From positions 153,297,491-153,361,490 of the forward strand of contig JBOZIK010000001.1 of NCBI GenBank assembly GCA_051453625.1: a DNA stretch of 64,000 nt, read 5' to 3'. The translations under genes were made by a program, and so were the position numbers. Below are positions 34,700 through 46,051 of the stretch, piece by piece; the stretch's first letter is position 1; every line of letters begins with the position of its first letter. This DNA comes from Welwitschia mirabilis. Taxonomy: Eukaryota; Gnetophyta; Gnetopsida; Welwitschiales. A model generated the notes under the pieces. That model had not been told where the DNA came from and searched no databases. It saw only the letters and a list, made by a program, of their open reading frames with translations.

Positions 34700-36050
34700 T
34701 CCTTAATGTGAACAAGAAGATAACATGAATGTAGAACAAGAAGAGCAAGAAGCTGAAGTTGATGTGAACAATGACCTAAAACTTGGGATTTTCTATTGGA
34801 AAATCTCTGGTACTTATTTGGTAGTCATCTGATAGTATCATTTAGGCAACGAGATGGATGATACTCTATTTTTGGTTTTCTTACTTCTGATCATTAGCTC
34901 TAAGGTAGACTTTGGATTCTAATAAGCTACTTTCTTTATCTCCCCTAATGTAATATATGCACGTAGTAAACTTTATTAGTAATAAATGAACCTGACTAGT
35001 TTAAGTAGCTTCATCATGATATTATGGTGACAATGCACTTTAAACTAAATGGTTAAATATCTAAAGTCAATTATGTGAGTGTTAAGGCTTTTTAGAATGT
35101 AATTAATTATAAGCTTGACTCTATCCTTAGAGCACTCAAAAGATGATCATGGGACTAGTCAATATAAGAGCTTTAGTTAGAAGTCTAGTAGTATCTTTAA
35201 GCATAAAATGGTAAAATTCAAATTCTAGAAGATTACTCTTCTCAATCTTCTAAACAACAAGTGGTAGAAGAATTTAATTAATAAGTGCAATAGTGTTATA
35301 TTCATAATTTTCATAAAAAAGACACCATTATGGAAGATCACAATGTATAAGAATATGTAAATAAAGTTTAAATTCACATGTATGTGAAGAGGAACTATGA
35401 TCATTAGAGGATATTAAAAACCATTTCACATTAAAAACTATTTATAACAACTTGTGTAGTTAATATGCAGCAATGTCCCTTTTGGACGATGATGTATCTT
35501 GATAGAGTTAACTTAGCATAATAAGAAATGATTAGATTAAATGGATAGAATTTATGAAGGAATTAAAAGATGATTTTATCCTTGACTACCTTTTTAAGGA
35601 TAAAAGAATGTAGTACTAATGCCTAAGACTAGAAAGAAAGAATCTACATGAACATTAGAAGGAATTTCAAAAATTAGCAAAGTTTCAAACATACTACGAT
35701 CTATAAGAGCTTGCTAATCCCTTTATTAAAAATATATTACTTTAACAACAAAATCTTATCTATCTATTAGAACTCAAGTCTCTATAGGAAGCACAAAAAA
35801 AGATTAAATATTACATGAAGGTAGAATAAAGAGCTCCAATAAATGTTATAATAACAACCACAATTACATAACTATTAGGATCATAGAATTATGAGGCCTA
35901 GCCCACTATTCTAAACCATATAATACCAATTTTGCATAACTATATAAAGAAGGATTATATTTTCAATAATTATTCCAAGAAAAAAGAGGATACAAATTTC
36001 ACCCAGTTGATCATAGCATCAACATAACCATAAGTAGGAAAGAGATTATT
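34700..36050 (+). pseudogene. Gag region of element D
   Basis: Plus-strand frames are badly broken, with an acidic Glu-rich stretch (EQEEQEAEVDVNND at about 34735-34775) typical of the start of some plant gypsy gags. Weakly gag-like text continues to a GERDYF-like string before the protease. The assignment rests mostly on position, between the LTR gap and the protease/RT of D. Confidence 0.5.
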
Positions 36051-36059
36051 TGCCATGAT

Positions 36060-37860
36060 TCATATAGGTTTTATATAAATCCAATTTTGTATAACTAATA
36101 TTAAATAATTCTTATAAAATTAACATATTATAGTTCTCATAAGTAGTGGTTATAGTGATAATTTTACATCCTCTAATATTTTAACTCATTTTTTAGATAA
36201 AATTATCAAGGAACAAACTTCCAGAGTAGAAGTTATAGGGGGGAAAATAATCACACAATTAAGGTACTATGCATATCCAACTTTTAAAATTAATAATGTA
36301 CATTTCATTAATAAATTTGATGTTTTCTATATTGAAAAATATAATCCTATTTTGGGAATGTTATTTTGGATAAGTATGATGTTAAAGCATCATTTAAATA
36401 AGGATCCATCTTTATTTCCACTCCATCTAGATACCAAACCTTTAAAAGAAAAGAGAGAAGGAGATAAATTCTATTTATGATAAATATAAAAATAAAGAGC
36501 CATGAAGATAACTCAATTATTTTGTGTCATGGGAACAAAAGAAGGTAAAATGTAGTTGCCAACCTACTTATATGAATTTCATAAAAGTTTTAAAGATAAA
36601 GTTCGGCTGGCACTAAAGAGAAATGTTGAACATGCAATTAACCTTATACTATAAGCATAACTCATCTATTAAGCATCTGATAAATTTTTAATCATTAAGA
36701 TCAAATGACTAAAACTACAAATTTAAGAGTTGGTAAATGAAGGAAAAACTAGGCTTAGCACATTACTTTAAGGAATACTAATATTATTCATTAAGAAAAA
36801 ATATGGATCTCTCAAGGTTTGCATAGGTTATCATCAATTGAATGCGGTAAAAATAAATAAAAAATTTCCCTTGCCTTAAATTGATGATCTTTTTGATTAG
36901 TTAGAAGAAGCAAGATATTTCACCAAAATTGATTTGAAGTTAGACTATCATCAACTTAGGATTAAGGAAGAAGAATTCTTAAAATAACATTTAGAGATAG
37001 ATTTCATGATTATGCATTTTAGTCTTACAAATGCTCCTACTACATTTATGATACTAATGGATAATATCTTCCACTCATATTTAGATCACTTCACTATTGT
37101 CTTTATGGATGATATTCTAGTTTATTCTAAGAATAAGGATGACCATATTCAACATCTATAGTTAATTCTACAATTAAGTAAATGAGTTCTTTAAAGAGTT
37201 AATTCATCAATTGGATTATATCCTATCTAAGGAAGGTGTTAAAATTAATGTTAGCAAGGTGTAAGTTATAAGGTAATGGAATAAATAAAATGCCCCTACC
37301 AAAGTAAAAGGTTTTGTGGTTCTATAGGTTTTTATAGTCATTTTATTCTAGACTTCGCAAAAATTACAAGTCTAATGATAAATTTAACAAAAAACAAACT
37401 ACCATTTCATTTTAATCAAAAATGTAGATAAGCATTCCTTAGAATTAAGCTTATCTTAATCTTAGTCCTAGTCTTAAAGATTTCATGGATGAATAAAGAA
37501 TTCCTCATAGTAATGAATGCCTTTGGAGAAGGAACAGGTATGATATTAATGTAAGAAGAAAGAATAATTGCCTATGAATCATGAAAATTAAAAAAGCATA
37601 AATGCAATTACTCAGTTCATGATTTGGAATTGCTAGCTAATATTAATGCATTAACGATGTAGATCCACTATCTTGTAGAAGGTAAATTTCAAATAAATAG
37701 TAACCAAATAAGCTTAGAATTTTTGCACAAATAACCTCTCTTGAATATGAGATTATGATGGTGGATGAAATTACTAGTTGAAAATGATTTTGACGTTAAA
37801 TTCATATATGGTAAAGAAAATGAAGTTGCAGATGCTCTTACTTACATGTGGTGTATCTTG
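36060..37860 (+). pseudogene. Protease, RT and RNase H of element D
   Basis: The protease position reads ISSGYSDNFTSSNIL near 36145-36190 (normally DSGSTHNF), followed by a YNPILGMLFW stretch. RT from 36770: KKYGSLKVCIGYHQLNAV, IDLKLDYHQLRIKEEEF, SLTNAPTTFMILMDNIF, and the intact active site VFMDDILVYSKNKDDH (about 37098-37145). RNase H: an NKEFLIVMNAFGEGTGM segment (Asp lost), NYSVHDLELLA, and FIYGKENEVADALTYM near 37800-37850. Frameshifts and stops throughout. Confidence 0.88.
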
Positions 37861-37999
37861 ATTTGTATAGTAAATCCCAAAATAGTAGAAGAAATCAAAG
37901 AGCAACTACTACAACATGAGGTATCAAAAACAAACTTATGAACAACTAAGAAGTATATTCACACTACATAACAATAGATGGGATATTAATAAGAAGAGA

Positions 38000-39400
38000 T
38001 AGAGTTTTCATTTCTACTAGAAATTGTTATCCTCTATTACATAGAGAAGAACACAAAGTTTCATACATAGGCCATCTAGGATTTACAAAAACATGTATCA
38101 CTCTAAGGGAGTAGTATTACTGGCTAAGAATGAAGTTGCAGATCAAATATTTCATCACATATTTTCCTATATGCTAATCCACTAAGTTGAAACAATAGAA
38201 GCAAAAGGAATTCTAAAAAATGATTAGGGATACCATCTTGAAAATAGAAATAAATCATGTTGAATTTTATCATAGGTTTGCCAACAACTATTATATTAAA
38301 CAACATGATGATATATTCATATGTGTGAACTAACTAATCAAGATGAAATACTTCATTATAATTAAGATACTAACCACTTATAAATAAATTATAAATTAAT
38401 TTATGAAGGAAGTATTTCATTTACATGGGATTTTTAAAATTATTATTTCAAATAGAGATCCAAAATTTATATCAAATTTTTGATAAGAATTCTTTAAATA
38501 ATTAGGTACTTAAGTGATTTTTAGTGTAGCATTCCATCTAGAAATATAGGAATAAATACAACAAGTTAATTACATAGCGAAAGACATCTTAAGAAGTTAT
38601 ATGATAGGAAAACTAGGAAGATGGAATAACTACCTTCATTTGGTAGAATTCACTTATAATCAGGTCTATCGTGCCTCCATTAAGTGATTTCCATTCATGG
38701 TAATATGTCAAAAAATTGTGTAACACCCATAAGTAGATTAGATTTGGTATAAATACATGAAGGGCAAAAGCTAAAAATTTAGAAGATGGAAGAAATAATT
38801 AAGAAAGTGCAAAAATCCTTACAGGATGTATAAGATACATATAAGAAGTACTTTGACCAAATAATTACCATTGTATCTTCCAAGTTGGTGACCAAATATT
38901 ACTTAGAGTTAAGCTTAAGTAAGAAGCCTTAAAACTAGGTAAATATTAAATTAGCTAGTGGGTTTTCTATACCTTTTCATATTATTTAAAAAATAGGATA
39001 ACTGACATACATGTTGGGACCTTTATCATCACACCAAAATCCATGACTTAGATGGAAATTAGAATCCTTTATACTTAACCACTTATCAGGCTAGGCATGA
39101 GGAGTGCATATCTAATAATCTTCTACTCGATTCACATGCCAAATGCTCACATAAACTAGAAAACCATCAAGAAGACTCAAACTCGAGACCAACCAACAAC
39201 CATGGCTATGATACCAATTGTTGGGCCACTTACCATCACATTAAAAGCCATGACTTAGGTGGAACCCTTTATACTTAACCACTTGTTGGGTTGGGCATTA
39301 GGAGCACATACCCAATAATACAAGCATAATATTCTCAAAAAATGGTCTCCCATTTACTACTATTACATGTTAGCCTTCTTAAGCCATATTACTAAGGCAA
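38000..39400 (+). pseudogene. Integrase of element D, interrupted by a TRIM
   Basis: Plus strand: HREEHKVSYIGHLGFTKT (zinc-finger start), YYWLRMKLQIKYFITYFP, FHLHGIFKIIISNRDPKF (core), LRSYMIGKLGRWNNYLHLVE and FTYNQVYRASIK, then the SGFSIPFHII-KIG-LTY module. The 306-bp TRIM splits this last module at 39012; the reading resumes with a KKWSPI-like end after 39318. Several frames are needed, so it is inactive. Confidence 0.83.
39012..39317 (-). mobile_element. TRIM (terminal-repeat retrotransposon in miniature)
   Basis: Two short direct repeats, 39012-39117 (106 bp) and 39219-39317 (99 bp), both start tgttggg and end in decayed cccaaca (tctaata, cccaata). They flank a spacer of about 100 bp. 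On the minus strand, next to the right repeat, the sequence reads tggtatcatagcc, a Met-tRNA-like primer site; a short purine tract lies by the left repeat. The element is flanked by a perfect 5-bp duplication, ataca at 39007-39011 and 39318-39322. No coding capacity. These are the defining features of TRIMs. Confidence 0.88.
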
Positions 39401-39744
39401 ATTTGATGATTATATTACTAACTAAAATAAACTTCTAGTAAGATTTAATATCACTTTTACAATAAAACAAGTTGACATAAAAGAGTGCACAAAAAAGAAA
39501 CTAAGCAAGAAAACAATAAAATAAGTTTTAGTCAAATGGTCTTATTATGATCAATTCAATTAGGAAAATGAATAATATATAAGATATTATTATGTAAATT
39601 TATTTGTAAATAGCGATGAAAAATAATAAACTCTTAACCAATGTAAAGGAGCATGGTAAGTATGAATATTTTGAAGCTAAACAAATCCAACAACAGGATG
39701 TTCCCATGGAATCACAATAGTTCAAGGATAAGCAAATAACTTTA

Positions 39745-39759
39745 CATGGGGAAGAAAGA
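39745..39759 (+). other. Polypurine tract of element D
   Basis: catggggaagaaaga directly before the 3' LTR start tgtataataatccc. Confidence 0.75.
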
Positions 39760-40200
39760 TGTATAATAATCCCAAAATTATACTTGTAAGATACCATTAT
39801 TTTTTAAGATCAATTAAAACTTGTTAGAAAAATAATTAATACTGTAATAACCATTCAAGAGATACTACCCTTATGGAAGAGTCATTTTAAAGAGTGATAA
39901 TGTTTTATAAATGTTATTTGAGTTCTTTGGAAAGTGATGGAAATGCATGTGATTTACATATAACCATACTAAGTTCTTGATAAACTAATAAGCCCTTGCT
40001 AGTTCCATGGACTAGACCTTAAAGGCAATATGATGTGGCTAAGCTAATTTATCAAGATATTACATTTAGCGTTAATGGAGACATGATGTCCTTATAAAAT
40101 AAAGATGAGTTACATATTTTAATAATCAAGCTATTATTTCTCTATTTTTATTTTACTTAAATTACATTTCCATTTTATCACCAACTCTCTTTGATCTTAA
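39760..40200 (+). repeat. 3' LTR of element D
   Basis: Begins tgtataataatccc; homologous to 31848-32119 up to about 40052. The end is placed near 40200 because hAT coding similarity resumes there; it is approximate. Confidence 0.7.
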
Positions 40201-41440
40201 TTTTGTAAATGAAATGAGAGCATTACATTTTCCTTATGTATTCTAAAATAACATCAAAGCATGATGCAACATAGGAGGTCTAATAAATTATTAGAGAAGA
40301 ATTCATGAGAATTCAACCAACAACAACAAAGGAGGCTTCATTGTCTATGATAATCTAATTAAAAATAAGAAATAATAATGATTTAATATAAAATCAATAA
40401 CAATCATTAAATAATCAACATGATTTTAAATAATAATAAAAAAACTCTATAATCTCAATATTTTACTTAGGACACATTCTCAAACTAATCTCCTTAATGC
40501 ATTCTTTAATAACTCTAAATAATTAATTTGCATTTTTTACATGCTTTGATGCATCTCTAATATTTTAAAAAAATGATTCCAGGTGTAGAGCCAATAAAAA
40601 AATTTAATAAAGTTTTACTTCTCTTATATTTTCAAACATTATATGTTAAACTACAACCCTTTTCTTGCCATGTTTTATAATGGTTTCATAAAATGTAATC
40701 AATATTAGACTTAACTTCATTAAGAAATTTTATTCTTACTATAGTAAATGCTGAAGGTTTGAAATCAGAACCTATTTCATAAATTTCATTATACATTCCT
40801 TTTAAGATGGCAATAGAATAAAAATGATTATTAGGAAACATGTAAAAATATTAAAATTCAACCATTCTCTTTTTGACTTTATGCATTAATTTCTTCACTT
40901 GTGGAGCATTGTGTAGTATGCGTTATACTAATAAAGGAGAAGATGAATTTTCCATTCCTCCACCACCATTACTTATGCTACTTTGAATAATTGCTTGGTT
41001 AGAAATAAGATCTATTTTCTCTTATTGTTTTTTAAAATCTAAGAAGAAGGGCCATAAAAATCCTTAAATATCTTGAAGTATCTCTAGTAGCCTAAGAAGA
41101 ACCCACACTAAGAATATTTGCATGAGAATAAAATTATTCTTTGTTTTTTTTGTTTAAAAGAACCATATCCCTACTTAATCATATCCCTATTTACTGTGAA
41201 GAACATCTTCTTATATTCTTTCCTATGAGTATTTTCATACATTCTTTCCTAATTTATTCATTGATTTCATCTCTTAGATTAAGATACTTGTAACTACCAT
41301 GTCTTATAATGCATGCAATATGATATTTCAATTAGGTAACTCCATCAAAAAGGTTCATATCAAAAAACCTATCAATCAAGTTTGTTTTCTTTGTTTCAAA
41401 AGTATAACATTATTAATCTTTAACATAAATCATCTAAAAG
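40200..41440 (-). pseudogene. BED/hAT transposase, N-terminal half
   Basis: Minus-strand relic in the normal order of plant BED-hAT (DUF659-type) transposases: a BED-finger remnant DGVT(stop)LKYHIACIIRHGSYK near 41300-41350, RDEINE and IRKECMKILI, an acid/Ser linker with NGGGGMENSSSP, IGSDFKPSAFTIVRIKFL, WQEKGCSLTYNV, KTLLNFFIGSTPGIIFLKY (matching RTLINFLVxxPxGTxFLKSVDAS), and TSYVASCFDVILEYIRKM near 40230-40285 (matching the WTPCAAHCLDLMLEDIGK block). It ends where gypsy D inserted; the rest is at 29880-31720. Confidence 0.82.
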
Positions 41441-41824
41441 TCTTAAAAGAAATGAATCCTATTGAAATCATTAGCCACCAAGAAAAAAAAAGAAAAAGAA
41501 ATAAATAAGAAGAAGAAGAAAAAGTAAGTATTTAAAATTTTAAATGAAAAATCTAAGGTTTACTAATTAATAAAATAGACTTATCTTAATATAAAATTAG
41601 AAATGAAGCTTTTTTATTACTTTGAAAGTAAATAACTAAATATATATTAGATAACTCGAACATCATAAAATTTACCTTATGTAAAAAGTATTTCTCTTTT
41701 TGAGTCAATTGTATTTTCCCTTAGAGGATATATCCCCAAAAAATTAAAAGAGGACAAGACTATTAAAATTAAAATTCTTTATTAATGGCATAAATAACAT
41801 ATTAAATATAGTTAATTATTTTCC
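41441..41824. other. No gene seen; possible LTR remnant of element E
   Basis: AT-rich sequence between the hAT relic and the polypurine tract of copia E. By position it should contain the 3' LTR of E, but I could not match it to sequence right of 46050. Confidence 0.35.
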
Positions 41825-41838
41825 CCCCTTCTAAAAAG
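41825..41838 (-). other. Polypurine-tract-like site of element E
   Basis: The minus strand reads agaaggggggaaaa followed by taattaac. It lies at the 3' side of the minus-strand copia relic E. Similar G-runs occur on the minus strand at 48718, 58421 and 63850. Confidence 0.55.
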
Positions 41839-43869
41839 AAAATATATAGTGACATTTTACATAACGTAATGAGTCTGCTAGTGACAAAGAAAAATTTTAT
41901 AATTAATTTGACATGAATTTATTCTCCACTACATATAATAGTGTTATGAATCTAAAGACACATGAAAAAGGATGAACATTCATGACCCTTTAATGACAAT
42001 CATACTTGCTTTACATTACATGCCTTTTTAGAGTATTGCTCCATCGAATTAATATGTTCCTAGTGGTTAATATTAAATAAAAACATTATGTGAGTTAAAA
42101 TATCATTTTTAGTGATTAATGAACTAGTTGAAGGAATTTACTATAAATTAAAAATAAAAAAACTTAAATGGTTAAAAATAAAATTTATTCTTCTATAAAA
42201 GAAATTAGGGGACTAATATAAAATTTATATGCAAATCTCACAAACATGCAAATCTCACAAACATGAAATGTGGTTTTAAGATAGTTGCTATAAGAAAATA
42301 GATCAAATGAAATAACAATCTAAAAGAATTAAAAAAATTCTTGCAATAGCTTGCAAGTTGCAATAATTCTTTAAGACACTAAAGGAACTAAAGAAACAAT
42401 AATCTATAGAAAAAACATCATAAGGAGTGGTATTTAATTAGAAAAAGTTTACATTAGATTATAAAGTACTAGAAGCTTTAAAGATAAATAATATTTAATA
42501 TTTTTAATTATGAATTAATAGTCATAGAAATTATGATTTTATGAAGGATGCCTTCATTTGAATTATAAGACTTTATTACTAGTTGTAACGTTGATAAATT
42601 TGAAATATTTAATAAAACAAAAAAACTTTATCAAGATTTTTATAGGGTATTTATGATTGTAAACCTATGAAATGCACTTATGTTAAATCTTTTAGAAGGT
42701 GATTTCTAACAAACATTTTTATCTCATTTTATTACTTGACGATCTATTAAATACTATTTATCTTTGATACTTTTAGTACTTTATAATTCAGTGTAAAGTT
42801 TTGATGATATAGATACTACAAAAATGGATATGTAAACATATACAATTTGATAATATCTTTTATTTTTAAATATGTGATTAATGAAGTTGATAAATATCAT
42901 TGTAAGAAGTTGCACTTGAGTTTAAGATAAGTGTTTAAAAGGATTAGAAAGCTATGATGCTTAGCAAAAATGGTTGTGTACTTGGAAAGTTGTATCATAA
43001 TGGATTCAATCCCCTCTTCATTTGATGCATCTATCTCCATCTAGTGCATTTCTTTGGTGCATTTCTACTCTTTGACATGTTCCTTTAGCATATTTTTCTT
43101 TTTTCTAGAATAACATTTTGTTTGTTTAGTGCATATCTCATCTCTAGTGCATTTCCCTAGTGCATTTATCTAGTGCATTTGTCTTCTATCTAGCATTGTG
43201 CTTTTTTCTTTTAAATTTTTGTGCATTTTTTATTTTGCATATCTTTATATTTTTCTCTCTTTATCTAAATATCATGAAATTTTATGAAAAATTCATTTAA
43301 AAAACTAATTTTTTGATCAATAACATATCAATGACATTTGAAAGAAGTTATTGGAAAAATTCACCCTAATAGTAACTTTTTACTAAATTCTTTATTAGGC
43401 AACATGTCATTCGTCTTTGATGACATTGTTTAAATTATAAAATAGAGCTCCTCCATTGTTTTCTTTTAATTTAAAATTTTAAGGGATTCTTATACATTGG
43501 CCAACTATTTATTTCTTGTTTTATTAATATTAAAAGTCAATTCTCTCCCACACCATTTAGCTTAACTTGCATCTTCTACTAGATTTCTTTCATCTTTGTG
43601 TAATGAATCATAAACTTATCTTGGTATTTGTATTTTGTAACTTAAAATGAGATTTTATTCATCACCGTCATCTGTAGTAAGAATTAATTTTCTCTTTACC
43701 ATTAGTGTGATCATTTATTTCTATTGTTTAAGAATTTAATATTAGGTATTTTGAATTTTATTCATTGAATTTTAATACATAGTTTTACTAACTTCATTAA
43801 AGTGTGTTATTATATTTTAATTAATCAAAATTAAATTATTAAATGATGTTAACATAGGTAATAATGATC
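41839..43869. other. Unrecognised, presumed degraded copia 3' region
   Basis: Here the RT and RNase H of element E would be expected on the minus strand, but I recognise neither; the region may be deleted or replaced. It includes the short-motif cluster at 43020-43200. Confidence 0.4.
43020..43200. repeat. Cluster of TCTAGTGCATTT motifs
   Basis: The string tagtgcat(tt/at) occurs about six times in 180 bp (for example ccatctagtgcatttc, ctagtgcatttatctagtgc), with related ttggtgcatttc strings, at uneven spacing. No coding sense was found. Confidence 0.7.
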
Positions 43870-46000
43870 CTTCTAGAAGCTGAGTCCCATACTTAATAGC
43901 TTTTATTTTTATCTAAATAATCAAGAATGAAATATGTTTTAGTTTTATTTTAATTATAGCTTGTTTCCTTACCACAGAAGGTACACAAAAAAAGATTCTT
44001 TTAAATGTTATTAAGTGATTATAGGATAGTGCATCATTAAACTATCTTCAAATTGGTAGATCTTCATTCAAAGATTCAATTTTTAAGATAGACATTTTTT
44101 ATAACATCGTTTATCCATATAAATGATGGAAGACATGTTTTACATAATATATTTCTAGTTATTTTCATGATCATTTCATTTTTTGTATAAGGTGACTTAC
44201 TTCATGTTAAATTCCATATTTTTGAAGTATAAGGTGGAGTTACTTCATGTTAAATTCTAGCATTTTAAAGTTCATCATAAAATATATTTGTTATGCATTT
44301 TCTTCATCATTTGTTCTAGATTCATGAATTGTAGATTTCTCTACTTTTCAATTAGTGTATGAAATACTTTAAAAGCATCAAAAGTTTGAGCTCATTTTAT
44401 ATGAAGTATACAAAACACATATTTCTATTCAATAATGAAAGTGAGAAAATAGTTTTAATGGTTCACATAAATCAGTATGATTACTTTAATTTTCATAACT
44501 ATTGTTTTTTTATATTCTTTAAGATTGACTCATGAGGTATTTTTCTCATATGTAAGCTTCACAGACTATCCTTTAGTTCTGAGTTTTGAAATCTCATTAC
44601 TTACTTTGTATAGTTTCTTGACAACTTAGAAGTTCATGTGGTCTAGCTTTAATGATAAAGAAATTTCTTCATTTATTTTAATGATTAAAAGATATTTGTG
44701 ATTATCATTTTTTTTGGTTCTTTTAAAAAGAAATTTTTGCATTCTAAACTACTTTAATGTATTGTTCTTATATTTTTATGATGCCACATTATGCATCCTT
44801 GTTTTTAACATCTTTGATTTCATAACCATCATGAAGTAAAGATGAAACTAATATTAAATTCATCTTGAATTTGGAATGTAAATGGGATTCATAAAGGTAA
44901 AGAATGATAGCTCTATGGTTTCTAGCTGATTTAATTTGAGTTTTACTTCATCATTAATGATTACATGTTTTAAGATAATGTTTGGATTTGGCATAAGACT
45001 CATGAAGTATTACTTATCACTAGGAATATGACTTAATGCTTCTAAGTCTACAAATCATGTTTCACCATCAGTTATGAAAAATACAAATAATTCTTATTAA
45101 TGAATCATATCATTACATATAATTGAAATTTTAGAGTTTTTATTCTTCTTCTTCCTATTACCCTTGCTATTATTCTTCTATTTGTACTCATTTCATGGGT
45201 GATCTAGATTTTTTAAAATAATGATTTTGTAAATTATAAACCATATTATTGTAAAATTTTTAAAACTTTGGTTTTTTTTTCCTTGGTTTCTTTCTCTTTT
45301 TGAGATGCAACAAATCCTATAATTATTTCATCTTCTTTATGTTTTAATTTTGTTTCAATTTGATGAAGTTTCACTATTAAATATCCAACTAAACGTGGTT
45401 TATTAACATGTTTTAATTATTTATAAATCACATCAAACTTTAAGGGTAAAGCTTAAAGTAAGGTAAATTAAATCATTTCTTCATCTAAAGTAGCATCTTA
45501 TTATTCAATTTATGTTTTTAAATTGATGATTCTATTCTTGAGATATGTGATATATTTGTGATATTTTCATTTAAGGATAAATAATTCTATAATAAAATGA
45601 TTATTACGTGATTTGATTTTGACTTTAAAGGTATTCTTTAGAAACATTTAATCATTAGGTTCTTTTATGCATTAAATTAGAGAATAAACTTAATCATTAA
45701 TATTTATCACTAGGATTAGTATGGTTAGTCATGATTCATTATTCTTCTTTATTAATACACTTCTATCAAGATAACCTTTAAGTTCTTATTTAGCTAAGAA
45801 ATATTACATTCTTACCTTCCAAATATTGTAATTTAAATGAGTAAGTTTCATGTATTTCCTAAGGCATAATTCTAATTCATTTATTATTATAGATGTGACA
45901 CATGCCTTCTTTGTCTTCCATTTCCATGATTTCATATTAATACTAAATTCATTTATGAGTGCTAGAATAGTATCTTCATATTTTATATTTTATGTTGCTC
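43870..46000 (-). pseudogene. Ty1/copia gag-protease-integrase relic (element E)
   Basis: Minus strand, in order: gag with ATLDEEMIYLTLSFTLKF and LVGYLIVKLHQIETKLKHKE (about 45310-45500), the protease site FVDLEALSHIPSDKQYFMSL near 45000-45060 (catalytic Asp kept), a MNPIYIPNSR stretch, KNDNHKYLL, the pre-integrase LDHMNF-VVKKLYKVSNE, an integrase zinc-finger remnant IVCEAYI-EKY, core FLTFIIE-KYVFCILHIK and FDAFKVFHTLIEK. It ends with a FLII-IKIKAIKYGTQLLEG stretch (normally FVGYDxxSKAYKLYD). No RT seen. Confidence 0.78.
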
Positions 46001-46035
46001 TTAGCTTTGTAATTCATTTGTATGTTATTTTCTTG

Positions 46036-46050
46036 ATTGTGCCCTAATAA
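46036..46050 (-). other. Possible primer-binding site of element E
   Basis: The plus strand reads gtgccctaataacac; reversed it resembles a decayed tggtatcagggcac, and it lies upstream of gag of E. Weak. Confidence 0.35.
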
Positions 46051-46051
46051 C

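Larger units (their letters stand above)
31848..40200 (+). mobile_element. Ty3/gypsy element D inserted in the hAT gene
   Basis: A direct LTR pair (31848-32119 plus gap, and 39760 to about 40200) encloses plus-strand gag, protease, RT, RNase H and integrase relics and a polypurine tract. It lies between the two halves of a hAT transposase, so it inserted into that gene. A 982-N gap (32120-33101) hides the end of the 5' LTR and the primer site. The exact right end and target duplication could not be determined. Confidence 0.8.

Noticed and set aside
36228-36250. G-run taken at first for a polypurine tract
   Set aside because: It lies in the protease-RT linker of element D, with coding similarity on both sides.
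40252-40275. String catcaaagcatgatgcaac resembling a primer-binding site after the LTR of D
   Set aside because: The same bases read on the minus strand as the conserved hAT block ending in DVILEYIRKM, which explains them better.
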